From Sipunculus nudus (lineage: Eukaryota; Annelida; Sipuncula; Golfingiida; Sipunculidae), in the NCBI GenBank assembly GCA_026874595.1, contig CM049320.1:35684214-35748213 (forward strand): a stretch of DNA of 64,000 nt, written 5' to 3'. The position numbers were made by a program, and so were the translations under genes. The notes beneath the pieces are model-generated. The model made no database searches. It saw only the letters and a program-made list of their open reading frames with translations, and was not told the origin of the DNA. Shown one piece after another: positions 1 through 13,800 of this stretch. Each line of letters opens with the position of its first letter. Position 1 is the stretch's first letter.

Positions 1-610
1 AATTTTATACATGTGGGACTGAATTCCAATAAATCATAAGCGCAATTTGGTGGGGGACGTGCCCCCCCCCCCCCCACCCCAGACACACACTTTTTCAACC
101 GGGAGGAGGGGGGATACCATGTTATGTCCCCGACCTTTTAGCTATTAAATTCATGTAATTTCGTCATTAAATATAAGCTCCATCTGCAATTAATAAAAGC
201 AAATGTCGTTAACAATAATGTGTCACAGGGTCGCAAAGTTCCTCTAAAATAAATGAAAAGCAGGCAAAAATGACTGATAATATGTGATTCCAAGGTTTTC
301 ATGACATTGTTGTACTCAGGGATCAAACTCTCAAATAAAAGAAAATCTTACAGGTTCCATAGGATTTTTTAGGAAAGCGCGTTGTTACATATTATGTTTT
401 TATTATTTTTAGTAACAAATATACAGTACCTTTAAAATTTGGTATTACTATGTTGCCATAATAACGGGTCTCATGGCCACAACCCTCAGGGAAAGCTCTT
501 CCCATGTGTATCTTGTGCGTCAGCATGTATTTATAATCGTTAAAGGTACAGCTGATCTTCTGATGCTGCCTTCTTGTTTGGATAATTAAGTCCTTAAAAT
601 CATATCATCG

Positions 611-649
<39 letters not shown>

Positions 650-2629
650 TATATATGAAAAAAAACCTGTCTGCGGGTTAACAATTCAAAATATTCGTGA
701 AGTTTCGCAAAACCATACCAGTATTTGCTAGAATACACGTATGCCTCATTTTTCTTATGAGTCCAATATTACAATTTCAGTTTCCTTATGTTACACTACT
801 ATATTAAACGTTGTCTCTTATATTTCAGACACATTGACGATTATACAAATCTGTTACCTTGCAATGTTGCTGCAACTACTTGGCTAAAAACAGAGCTTTC
901 TCAGTCTGAAGTGTCATTTTAGTTCATTACTTTCTGAAGATCATGGTAAACCAATGTAAGCAGAATAACTGGTCTACCGATATTGATAAAATGGCTTAAC
1001 GGAAAAATTATGCTGCCTGTTATTTTTTTATTTGTAATATAGAAGAGTTTTGGACAAATACAGGATATAGATCCCTCTAAAAAACTTAAATAGTGAATAT
1101 TATAATTATGACAAAGCGTGGTAGAAATGGAAACATGTTTTAGACTTTAATCAGTATTATTAGAAGTTTTCTGTTTGTTCTTTTTTTTTTCATTTTGAGG
1201 TACATATTTTGTTATATTTATTAGATATCTAATCCCTCCTTTGGGTACATGGGGAAGTTTATTGTTTTTTTAACTTTTTTATTTGTTGAACTTTGGTTTT
1301 GTTTACCAATAGGTAATTTATAACTGTTTTATCCCTTGTGTTCAATTCAAAGCATAATTGTTTCGTCTCCATTTTATATGCTGAGATCCTACGTGCATCA
1401 TTTGTATTTGTAATACCTATGTTTTCATGAAGGGAGCATTTATTTTTATTTTGATACGTAATTACGTTTTTTACATTTATTTTCATGAATACATTTTTAC
1501 TTGAACCCGTTTTCCCGTTTTACCTATCACCAGTGGGGTACGATGGAGCAGTTGTAATAGTATTAGAATGAAAAATATAGTAAAAGTATTAGAAATGGAT
1601 AGATAAGTAAGTAATAGGAGTAGTAAAAGAATCCTTGTTGTATCACCCAACCCTGTTTGTAAGCACAGTTTTCTAAAAATGATTTGAGTTGTCCAGTAAA
1701 ATATTTTCCAAATCGATTTTGAAAAAGTGCCTAACAAATCCCGTTTTGTTCATGGCTTGATTTTAAATATATGTTCAAATGTTCGTGTTAAAAAAGTAAA
1801 ATGAACAATAGTGATAATCTCAACCTTGATATCTAAATGTTTATTTAGAAAAGAAATGCGATTTAAGTCATAACTGCTTTTATCGACTACAGTTTATTGT
1901 TGAGTCAGATACCTGATGAATTCGAATGTGAAACATGGATTTGTAAATAACTAATCATATGCTCAATTGGCAATTTTGCCACTGTAACAAGGATGTCACG
2001 CCTTGCGTGGCATACAAAGTTCTTCAAGAAATGTTGACGGCTTCGCTACCATTCACATATGCCATTGAAATCACTTTATCACTGCCGGAGGTAATGATTT
2101 TGAACATGTCCGATTTGCGAAACGAATATTGATGAGAAGTAGACTATCAAAGAAATATCTCAAGTAGCAAAAAGGGTTGTAAACTGAAACTGTAAATCCA
2201 TTGGAAAAACTGACGTGTGCAGTCATAAGAATATAATATAATATTCGCATATAGCAGGCGTAATTAAAGTTAATTGTTTGCTATTTGTACAATACGTCTT
2301 TGTCGAAATTTTAATAACACTTTGTTTGCGAAAAAAAAATTACTTATTGTTTGTACTGAGGCTGTCTTCTATAATGTCAAAATGGTTAATGTTCAGTTAA
2401 TAATGCTCCATAATCCATATTAACATGTGTATGTATTGTAATATGATTTATGCCACCATGAATGTTCATGCTTCATTTCAATGTATATGGGCCTGGTTGT
2501 GAAAATAAAAAATAATCAAAAAAAGCTTAATAATATAATTTGTCATTGGTATACTGTGAAAGTACAAGGATTTAAAAAAAGTTGGCGCCTTGCACATAAA
2601 CAATCTCGCCCAGAAACATCCTGAGCTAT

Positions 2630-3660
2630 TCTGGAACTAGTCTACTTTTTGTCCTACAAAGTGTGTGACATATTTTGTTTAAAACTAACAATACACCCTA
2701 TCGTCGGTATTTGCTATGTTGGTCTGCAACGCTTAGAGTAGGATAATGAACTTCACTATTCTTTAAAAGTACAAAATAAGCGTAGGTCGCAAAAGGAAGC
2801 TATTAATCTGTTAAATACTCCATAACTATTTATCAACCAATAGTTTATTATATAAATGGAAGGTTGAAAGTTACCAATGTTCTTATTACTTCATAGAATC
2901 AGAGACGAAGGAACACTTTTTTTCGAATGTTTTGTAATAAAAAATCCTTATTTTAGAATTGTGGATTGGATGAAATCAAATGGATTGATAATGCCAACTT
3001 TAACTTTGAACCCAGTATTGTATGGAATGTTTTAAATTAAGAATAACCTTTAAATAAATCAGATGCTCCTTACATATAAATGTGTGTATATTTCAGTAGA
3101 AAGGAATATAATCAGTAAGGAGATTGAAATATATAGAAGATTATGAACATTTGATAGCAAAGCAGAAATATATGATTACTGCACATTTTGAAAAATGGAA
3201 CAAAATAAGGAAAAAGTTGTAACATACAGTAGTTTTTGTAGTTTTTGTATTGGAAGCAAAAGCATAGGGAAAAATGTTTTCGATAAAGACCTCTAGAATA
3301 AGTGTATATACTGCATGTGCAAATTATAAGCATTAAAAAAAATTAAATTATTGTTAAAATAATATCCAGGAAATGTGCTTTGTATTAATTGTATTTGATT
3401 GTTTTTGATGTGATGGTTTGCAAAAATATATGAAAGGTGTATTGTATGATTTTTTTCGCAATAAAATGTGTAAACAAACTCTTAAGTAACTAGTCTGAAG
3501 TTTTAGCTTACTAAATGTGTAACATAACTTGTATAAACTAATAATACACCCTGTCGTGTTTATTTGCTATATTGGTCTTTGTTAATTTACACTACCGTCG
3601 TTGAAGGTACAACATAAACGTAGGTCGCAAAGAGAATCAATAGAGTTTGTTAGGACATGC
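2630..3660. repeat. Direct duplication, units ~2,630-2,830 and ~3,480-3,660
   Basis: Both units read 'AAACTAA(C/T)AATACACCCT', then 'TTTGCTAT(G/A)TTGGTCT', then 'AAACGTAGGTCGCAAA' or a close variant. They lie about 850 bp apart in the same orientation. No coding frame is shared. Confidence 0.5.
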
Positions 3661-6059
3661 GTTCGGACATGCGTTCGGCTCTGTGTTGAACAAATTATGA
3701 TAGTTTAACATTGCCGATAATATATATGGTAAAGTTACACCTAAACTACATAAAATTAGTCACTATGATGCATCAAGTGCCACCAGTTATGTGTCATTGG
3801 AAAAAATGAATATACTTTGGAAGAGGGGGAATGTCCATACCTCTGTATACAATAGGGCGTTTTTCCTGCCGGAGTTTAGTGCCCTTTATATTATGAGTAT
3901 AACATATTCGTCTACTATTGCCCCCCCCCCTACAAACACCGATTTCATAAAAGTGAATCGGCAGGAGATGTAGACTAGCTGAGAGCCCTTGAGATTGAAC
4001 AGAAGTTAGTGAAGCTTAAGTCAAACCAGTCAATGTGAAAAATTGATACTTAATTAAAGACACATGTAAACGACCAATACGCAGCCCTTTGTACCATCCG
4101 CTCTTAGAGACCAGCTGGCGGGGTAAGGGCACAGGGTTAATATGCCTCGAACATATTTTCGAATACGAGGCCGGCTTAACGTAAAAGGAATTGAACGTAA
4201 AATGAAGAATGACGATTGTTAGATGTGTATGCAAACGTGTATGGTCAAAGGTTACCCCTTTGGCATATTTTTTCGGGCAGGAACGTGGAGCGTCATTTCC
4301 AAGCTAACCGCAGAGACGATTATGGTCCTTAATTTAAGGAATTCTGTAATAATCCTGTGATTGGGGTGTACTAGAAATGTCCTTTTCTGCATTAAAACAT
4401 ATTTGCACATCGTTGTATTATTTTTATTTTTGATTACCAAAGCAAATTTTCAAAAGAAAGATGATGACGGATTTTATTTGAATTTAGTCATTTTTGTTAC
4501 AAATCCCGTTCCCAAATTGTGAAATCATTGAGGTAGGAGACACACAGTTTGTTCCAAGAGAAGCTGCATTGCAAATCACAAGGACGGTGCATTCACTAAT
4601 TTCTTGGTTAACGAGATTGGTTAAATATTAAAACAGAGTATGTCAGCAGGACGTGTTTGTTTAAAGTTATGTAAATCTAGAACGAATGTATCTGAGGCTG
4701 GAAGAAGTTAAATCAAAAGAAACACACAAGAAAATTATAAATGAATTAAAGGAGCAGTTCAATCTAAAAGTTTTCATTGAAATTTAGATTGCAGATGAAA
4801 TACCTTATTTTTAATCTATGAATTCATATTGGATCTGGTGACATGCCCTTATCGATTAATCAAAACAATCAACAGAATGATCAAGAACCAGCTCGTAGGT
4901 GTAGCAGTAAAGCATTTTTAAAGTAAAAACGTAATAGCAAATTTAAATTAAGGGCGACGGGTTTTACATTTCTGTCCAATTTTAGGCAAAAAATGGACGA
5001 TGCTGCATGAAGGCTACACTGGAAACTGAAAACATGCCGAACAAAAACCATCCAAACTACTGAATTCAGTTATCATTATGAACATGTTGGGACAATAGAT
5101 TGGCACTTGCAAAAAAGATTCCTTTAAAATATTACATATAAATAATAATAATATAACAATGTCCTTTTCGACTATTACCCAGTCGATTAGCTCTGACATG
5201 AACTGATTTGAGCAGTTTTGCACATATTTTACATACTAATATGAAAAACTATATAAATGAGTTCATTTTAATTCAGTGGCTTGGGTCACTTGTAGGAGTT
5301 TTACATTCATAGTGCTCCTAAGCAAATGCAAATCATTTTATAGGTATGCATTTTTGCTCCAGCTGGTATAAATAAGGAGCTATATGTATTTTATTCTTAT
5401 GATAGCAATGCTAATTAATGGACCAAAGGTGTTAAATGTTCACAAAAATGAAACTTTAGGTGCACATGCATAACTGATATATAGCATGCATAACTGATAA
5501 CAGCCTGTAAACATACATAGAATTGCGTATCCATTAATAAAGGGTTTCTTTCAACACATAACAAAACAACTAAAATGTACGATGAATCAGTTTAGACGAT
5601 CCGAGAAGGCTACCAAAATATGACTTATGTATGGCTATTCGCACAAATGTGTTAGAAATTTATTAGAGGGTGATGTGACCGGCCTAATCTGTACGTTTTT
5701 ATGCTATGTAATTGTCCGAGAAATATCTTAAAAAAAAATTCAATGCATCTCTGAAAAAGTTTGTTGCAGAATATGATCCGGAAGAGAATCCAAATTTTAT
5801 GACGGATCAAGAAGATAGAAAGTTAAAAAAAGGGAACTAGATCAAGATATATTAGTCCTTTTTGTCTAATGCCTATTTTGTTTTTCCGTTCAGTTTCTCC
5901 ACATGCATGTTATCAATCAACCCCAAGACTTTACCGCTTATTCCTAAAGTGTGTTATGGAGAAATTTGTCATAAAAGCTTCATTAAACTTAGTTTGAAAG
6001 TTTGTTAAATCATTAGTTGAATGCATTAGAATATATCAGGCTGCGTTCCTTGAAATAAA

Positions 6060-6190
6060 AGGTGGATACAATTGTTTTACGTCATAAGAATGACTTCCTG
6101 GTTTTAATAGTAGGTTACGGTTGTTTACGTCATCAGACTGGCTTTCTTATCCTAGAAGTAGGATTAGAGTGGATTACGTCACTTTACTTG
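6060..6190. repeat. Three-unit ~48 bp array with TTACGTCA boxes
   Basis: Three imperfect units begin near 6,063, 6,113 and 6,160. Each carries TTACGTCA (6077-6084, 6125-6132, 6174-6181) followed by a 'CTTNCTNRTTTT/ATCCTAGAAGTAGG'-like segment. The spacing is 48 and 49 bp. TTACGTCA is a bZIP (ATF/CREB, C/EBP-type) site in animals. Whether it is used here is unknown. Confidence 0.5.
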
Positions 6191-8879
6191 CTTTATTTTC
6201 TTAGAATTTGGCTATAGATAATTTATAAGGGGTCAAGGTTTATGGCTATGCCCCTAAATTTCCACCACCTTAAATTTACAGATTGGCAACTGCATCATCA
6301 GTCAGTCAACTATTAAACAAATCACGTAAACTATTCATACATTGTTTGACTGGAAAAAGTCCGTGAACATAAGTTCAAGGAGTACCACCTCAGGTTTTGT
6401 CAAGAAATTTCAGAGAAACTTTATCACATATTTTGGAATGGTTGCATGCACTGTCCTGAAAGTTTGTTGATCTTTGCCAGCAGATTGCAGGACTTGTGGT
6501 GAGACCTATATATTTGATTTTACCTTACGTTCTATTTTTGACGTTATTAATGTATTGGCCAGAAATGATCTATGTTAACCTTCAAGCAAGCATGTTGGGT
6601 TATTTATGACCCAAGCCATGTATTCATATGTGTCGTTGTGACTTTTTTTTAATCCAAATAATGATTCTTACTATGAATTTGTAAATTAGGTCTTACTTTA
6701 ACTTTTTATAATTTCTTTACAGATATTAGGCTATTGGTGCAGACAGATTATGAATAGTTATATGGGGTTATAACCCCAGGTAGATATGTGTTTCCTTTAA
6801 CATCATAGACATTGTTTTGATTGTAATTTTCATTTAGTATCCACATATTGCTATAATTTAAATTGAACCCTGGCTATGAGACCTGGACCTGGCAAATAAC
6901 ACTGCTTCACAGGTCTTACGACAGATTTATTTGGACATCATCAGCAATCTATCCCAGTATTTTAAAGGTTTGCTACACCAGAGACAGTGGAATTGATCGT
7001 TGATTGCACTAGAAAGTATCATAAAAAGAGGCAGAAATCTGAGAGTTGAATGACAATCATAAGAAACAAATACAAGCTTGAAAATCAAATGATGATTCTT
7101 AGTTCAGATCAATTATTTATACGATTTTTATTGTTGCATTTTTTTTTACAAAATCAACCATGGACTACAAACAGATGGATGACCAGTTTTAACAGTAACA
7201 ATCAACAGAATATCAAGGGGATTCATTATGAAGTGCATTCGGGGTAACAGCCGAGTTACCATAGCAGCCGAGTACACCTGGGGTAAACTTGCTGCTGTCA
7301 GAGATAACTGCAAGATGTGTGTAGGGAAGGGGTGTCCATGTACCTAAATGCAGATGATAAGTTGGTAGTGGTTAGAGCAGATACAGCTTTTGTCAGCCTG
7401 CATCCTTACTTAACCAGTCGGTTATGGCAAATAGACCCGAATGGTTATGCAGCACCATTTTTCTTTGAAGGGAGACTTTGGTGTGACTTAATCATATATT
7501 TTTGGTGCATCCATAATGCTCGCAAATGCTGAGGAATAATTCTATCAAACAAACCCTTCCTTAGTATAATTTCAACAAAGACAATTAGGGCTTCATTCAG
7601 AAACAGAGAATGATAGTCCAGGTAAAAGAAACTGTGTATTTATTACTCCTTACAGTGTTTTTATTACCATTTAACAAATGGTTGAACACTTTAGTTGATT
7701 TCCATTTAAACACTTTAGAATGAATACTGTAACGAAGGGAAGAAGCATAGGTAGGATTATCATTAAAAGAACTATTGATATATTTTATTCCTGTGATAAT
7801 ATTATGGGGTCCGAAATGGCTCCACTCATTCATTTTCGTCCTTAAAATAGCTTGGTCGCTTAAGGGTAATAGAAAATGCGTATTAGAATTTAGTTATTAG
7901 GTGTATGTGAAAATAAGGTTAGTGTGATTACGTCTGTTTCAGTGCAGACAATGCCTTTATCCTCTTTCAGCTGCATCACTCACTTGCTCTTGTGAAAGGG
8001 AACCGCGTGCGTAAGTTTTTTTTTTCTTAGAGATCTCGGTCAGACAACTATACTGGTTCAACAGGCAGGGTGACTGTTTCATCAAATGGTATAGAGCGGA
8101 ACCACGGCACAGTGAGACACGGAAACACCGCAAAACATCCTCTCAGTCCTAACCTATTCTCCGTTCGATGGTCCGCGACGAAGCGTACTAAGGGAAGACG
8201 CCAAAAGCTCTTAAAACGGATCTCTACACACGCGTCTAACGTCCATTGAGTGATTGCTTTTTGCTACCTGAAAGAGCCATGAAATTCGGTCAACCTGAGC
8301 TACTGAGCAGTCCTCTTCAGGAATGTAATCTCACCTCCCTAGCATGAGTTAAGGGCTCAGCTGGAGGTTACATGTGATTAATGACGATTGGAAATGATTC
8401 TTCTTTTATTATATACATATAACATGTCAGGTGATTATAAAACAAAACTCCCGATTTTTAGTGGTTGATAATTTTATAAGGAATCTATGCAAGTTGTTGG
8501 TAGTTAATGTGTAAAAAATATATATACTTTGAATATGTCTCTGAAATGTCATTGCTCCCGTAGTTCAACTACCTGATTTATGAAAAAAATAACTTTCCAT
8601 AGAGAAAGTTGTTAATTCCAGTTGTTGATGCTGCATGATGCCCACGACGGTCAGTGTAAAGTGTCATCTGGGTACAGCTCATTGGGAAGAAGTGTGATGA
8701 AATATTGCTCCGGAGTGACTATAGGTACATCCTTTTCACACCAGAAACAAAATAATATTCTCTTCAGTTGCGTTTGGAACCTTGCCTTGTATAGAATGTA
8801 TTTTAGCTCTATTGATGAGGAATCGATCAGGTATTCCTTAATGGAAAATGGACGATGAGGGGCACGCATCGCAGTCGAA

Positions 8880-9112
8880 AGAGAATTTTCAGGAAAAGGG
8901 TAGAATCTGCGTTATGTAAATATGGTAAATATACAAAAAACTGGCTCAGTTGATGGGCAAGCTAGGAGTGGCAGACCAATGACTGAAGATCTAAGACGAG
9001 CAAGGATTACATAGAAGAGAACTTTCATTCTTTTGAGGACATTTCGGGTACCCAAGAGTCCCCCCAAAAAATTGACAGTAACTTGGCGGTAAGTCAAACA
9101 TCAGTGCATCTT
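8880..9112 (+). mobile_element. Decayed mariner/IS630-like transposase N-terminal fragment
   Basis: The frame from 8931 reads IQKTGSVDGQARSGRPMTED then LRRARIT and a TAG. This is the TGSV-x-x-x-x-RSGRP linker seen after the first helix-turn-helix of mariner/IS630-type transposases. After the stop, the same frame reads RVPKSPPKKLTVT, and after a frameshift AVSQTSVH, matching the SPRKS..LS..LGVSQTSVHRIL second helix-turn-helix of such proteins. No DD(E/D) catalytic domain was recognised downstream. It is inactive, and no terminal inverted repeats were found by eye. Confidence 0.5.
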
Positions 9113-9129
9113 TTTACAAAAGATGATAA

Positions 9130-10790
9130 AGAAGATATCATACACGCACTCTTCAAAACGTTGCGTACCCAGGTGAATTTACTTGCTCTTGCAGTCCTGT
9201 TATATATTCCACTTCCCCAAAACATTGAAGCAGACATGTAAAGTAGTTCTATCTTTCTAAAACGAAAACGATATTGGTCACCATAGGATACATTACATGT
9301 TTTGTATTTGCTCTAGAGCCAATTGCTTTAATCTACTACCTTCTATCATGCATGTTGCTTCTGTTTGCTCTATCTGAGCTGGGTACCTTTGGTCAGACCG
9401 ATTCTGGAACAAAAATAAAACAAAGCTCATATCGGTCGAGAACAATCTTGACACTATGACACGTTCCCTGGTGGAGATACCCAGCATAAAGTGCTGTCGT
9501 TAGTGATGGTTAAGTGGAATGATTTTTGAAACAAATGTAACGTGATCACCATTCAAACAATGATAAACTGTTAATGACAAGCTTGCATGACCAACTGTTA
9601 CTCCTAAACCGAATAAGCAATACCCGGATGACACTTGAAAGTGACCGGCAGGTGAAACATGCAGAAGCCACCTCTGGTTATAACAAATTTCACAAATGTT
9701 ATAACAAATGTAAATTTATTTTTATCAAAAATCTGAAAATTGAAATTATCGACCAATGAAATTTATGCAATTTAACAGACATATTCAAGTTATATTCATC
9801 TTTGTACACATCAACTAGCAATTACGTACAATAGTATTAATAAAATTATGAACCGCTAAAGTTTGGGACTTTTTTCTGAATCATCCGATATATAAACGCA
9901 TACATATATAATTACATAAAAACTGTTGTCTAAGAACAGACATGTATACCTAGGCATTAACCGCTAGTGGACCCACTCTGAGAAATCACCTGTTCATCAG
10001 GATCTGCTGTCTGCTAATTAATTCCCTGGGTATTTGTCTGGCTTTAAAAGTAAAAATTAATCATTAACTTTCTCACCAATTCATCACATATTTTTCTTCA
10101 AAAAGTTCTGGGCATCACGACATACCCGGAATAGGTGGCATAGGCAGTCTGGATTTTTATGCCAAAGGAAGATTTTTCATTATGCTAATCCTCAATAATA
10201 TAAAAGTCCTCTCTTTTTCTGTTGATGAGATCAAAATATTATCTGTATTATCCCCGATGTCTAAAAGCCTGCTCTTTTTACAGAGCAATGTGAATAATTG
10301 GGTACTACCTTTCCTGTTCCTGGTAATAAGTTTGTAATTTAGCGAATTGCAATACGAGGCTACTTGTTATACGACCAGGCTATTTGTGGAGTAGTGTGGA
10401 AGTTACAATGGATGATGGATATTGAATGTCATACTTGGTACAGTTAAAGTATAACAATATTCAGACATAATGTTGAATCGTCATTTACTTTATATATAAT
10501 GAATTGTATCGTTGGTTCTTGCTTCCAGGAAGTCCGTTATTCCTCGTGTAAAAAAAAACTGTTCACATATATTTCATGGAGAAAAGATCCTGCACAACAG
10601 TTGACATTATTCATTATATTGTGTACCTACATAATGCAAATGATAACCTCATCTATTTGGTTATAGTAAATATGGCTGCAATTATCTCAATATTTGGGAG
10701 AGGTGGTTACTAAATGGAGGCCCCGCGTACCATGTTAGCAATAAGCCTGTATTGTTTGCAGCATTAACACGTATCTTCTCGGCAAAGTTA
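9130..10790. other. Gene-free stretch before gene A
   Basis: No exon, repeat array or RNA gene recognised. The last ~40 bp are the probable gene A leader, which matches those of B and C. Confidence 0.45.
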
Positions 10791-10792
10791 AC

Positions 10793-10865
10793 ATGACAAC
10801 CAACCCATATTTCAATGGATATCACTTTGTAACAATAGTGTTCGCATTTGCTATTTTTGCTGCGT
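10793..10865 (+). CDS. Gene A exon 1: signal peptide
   Basis: The exon encodes MTTNPYFNGYHFVTIVFAF followed by AIFAA, a short polar head and a hydrophobic core typical of a secretory signal. It ends in T before a perfect GTGAGT donor (phase 1). The gene C exon 1 shares the FNG then hydrophobic pattern and the same GTGAGTACATTATTA donor context, although the two exons are 48 kb apart. The 5' leader also matches gene C and pseudogene B (an 'ATTAACAC...TCTT' block 20-40 bp before the ATG). Confidence 0.68.
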
Positions 10866-13800
10866 GTGAGTACATTATTATTATTCCAACAACCTCTTTT
10901 CTTTATTTTGTATGTACTGTGTAAGATCCTAACTTTCATTTTATACTTTAAAAGTAGAAAATATTAAAACATTCATGAAGAACAGTAAAATGCAGAATTT
11001 ATCAAGGAACAAACAAAGAAATGTTTCTGCAGTAAATTAAATATCCCGCAATACACATAATGTAGACAAAAACTTTAATATTCACAACATAGTCCCTTGG
11101 AGGATATATAAAATTTTAAGGTAAAATCATTTCCATGTACGAATATCCCCGAATTTAATTTTAGACTTCTGCATAACGTAATCCTGTGTAGCTCAGAACT
11201 TGGAAAATGGGACAATACAGTTAACCCATAGTGCCATATTTGTAACAAACTAGACGACTTATGTCATATTCTTTTCAAATGTAAAATGCTGAAAGCAATC
11301 TGGACAATAATTAATAGATAGTATATTAAAAGTGAAGGTATCATGGAAACATAAAGTATAAGGGTAGGGTATTTGGTTTGATATGAATACTAAATAGTCA
11401 TTAACATAAGCATCAGTATAATAACAAACGCCATCTTCAAAGCAAAAATTGATGCAAAAAAAAGAATAAAACTAAATTTTACTAAACATTATTACTGTAA
11501 AAAAATAAGAAAAGAGGTGTTTTCCTCATAGTATTAAAACTTATCCGAAGCATGTAAACTCAGGAAAACTAAAAACATTGATAGATAATGATGAATGATG
11601 ATGATGAAGAGGTAAATAGAGTGATGTGGATGACACGCTACAGTAAAGACGGTCTGGTTTTATTGATGATTTTGATTATGATGATTATGATGTAACTACA
11701 TTGTGGAGACCAAAGTGGCTATGGTGATGACTGCTAGTGTATGACTTTATGATTCAACAGTAATTAGAATAAGGAATTAATGAAAACCTGTTGATGTAAA
11801 TACTCTTATGAGGATGTTATAACAGTCATAATGATGTGACTTAAATGTCGATAATGATGATTTAGATTATGATATAACGATATAGATGATATAGATCCAT
11901 ATTTATTGAAGGTGTTATTAATATGCAATTATAGAGTGATATGTAGCCGTAATATGCATCTATATTTTAAGGATCCTGATGTTGTGGTTGTAGTTATGAA
12001 TATGATTTAACGATTTTAATGATGATACAACTGTAGAGAATTTAGCTTGATAATATTGCGGCTGGTGTAAATATAATGATACTAATAATAATGAAAAACT
12101 AATTCATTAATTCATGAAAGAAAATCACTGTCCAGCAGGCAGAGCAGAGAATCATGGGATGAAAGGTACATTCATGGAGGCATTAGAGAACTGTCAGGAC
12201 TCAGGTGGACAGCTGCTTACATCAGGTGATATTGATAAGGCCAAATCTCGAAACCACTCCTATTGGATTGCCTTAGCAGAAGTAAATCTCAGTGCCTGGA
12301 GCTGGGCAAACGGAACTACAGCTGGTACGTTGGTGTCCGTCTGTATGCCAAGAGAAAATACATTCCTGACCATTTTACAATAAAAGAACAAATTAACGGT
12401 CAATGTTAAGATAAAAAGTAAACATAATGTACTCTAGAATGGATTTGCTTACAGAGACGAGTCTTGTGGATAAAATTGATGGAAGTGGTTACTGTGTAAA
12501 GCTAAGTACAAGAAAAACACAAAGAAAATTGGACTGCTGGAGCAAGAAGAACAACAAAAGATATGATGTAATTTGCCAGAAAAATGGTTGGTATTTGTAT
12601 TAAATTTCCTGTTATGTGTTGTCATTTAGAGCTTTTGTCGTTTTACATAGAAATAAAGGTAACTTAAGAAATTTATCCTACTTTATTATTTATGAATATT
12701 ATTTTATAAACCTGCTGTTACAGATTCCTACTGTAGAGAAAATGCTGACAAGAGGGAATGTTATAATATATTACAAGGATTTCCGGATTGGTTCCAGTCT
12801 AGAGAGCTCTGTGAGGATAAGGGGATGATAATAGCGACCATTCCGCACTCAATCTACAAATCAGTCAAAATACAAAAGGATACATGGATTGGATTGTCAA
12901 AGAGAGGTTAGTATGTTGCTTTGTTCCTGAAAAAAATCAGCCATCTGTTGGACAGCCACTGAGATATCTATACAATACCTGAACACATCTATGAGATATT
13001 TATTTATACGTTCCTGATTCATCCTAAATATTGCTTGGCTGAAGTAAATATATCAAAGCTACTGTCATCTGATTACGAATGTTTGCCGTCATACAGTACC
13101 TCTGTTCCCTGTAGGCTATACACTTTGAACAAACATCTTCTTCTTTTTCCCAGAACTGCAAATTCAGAGCAAATCATTAAGGTTCGCAGACACAAATATA
13201 ACTAAGAGAGGGTGTATGATAACGTGGTTTAACGGTACAGTCTTTTTCAAGAAGATGGTGAGTTGTCAGAGCAAACATCATTCCATCTGTCGAACACGTG
13301 AACGTGAGTGATTTGTAGATAATTTCATCATGCTCCGATAATTTATTAAAAACCGTCACAGTTAAGATTAGATCTCTTTTCTTGCCTTTCGCAAAAGTCG
13401 GCCATGTGGATCACAGAAAATAGCCCATTCATATTTCATGTAGACTCAACCTCTGCTGAGCAGTCATTTTTGGACACAGCTTCTTTCTCGGCATCAGGCA
13501 CTTATTCGTCTGTAACAGAATCTGTAACTGAGAATCCTCTAAACACGACAAAAAAGAACCCAATAACTGGTAAGAATATGTTTTATGTTTCCAAATTATC
13601 AATTTCATTCATTTCCATAAACAAACATATATAAATTCTTATATTCTTGTCAACAGGTCAAATCTGTCAATCATTTCTTTTAGTATCCGTTATTTATGTT
13701 TTACTTTTAACATGAATAAATAATTTAGGGTTCGGGCCCATACCACAAATAAAGGGGAACAAATTATTTCTCCTTGTCTACCAGGTCTAAAGTTCGAAAA

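Larger units (their letters stand above)
1..8600. other. Gene-free AT-rich stretch
   Basis: No credible exon or RNA gene is seen. Contents are a C-tract at 62-80, (AT)n at ~613-656, the duplication at 2.6-3.7 kb and the TTACGTCA array at 6.1 kb. A short frame at 7,317-7,532 contains YLNADDKLVVV, which hints at a reverse-transcriptase box, but nothing around it supports that. Confidence 0.5.

Noticed and set aside
7317-7532. Frame with YLNADDKLVVV resembling a reverse-transcriptase YADD box
   Set aside because: No other RT motif upstream or downstream. ADD in three residues is too little.
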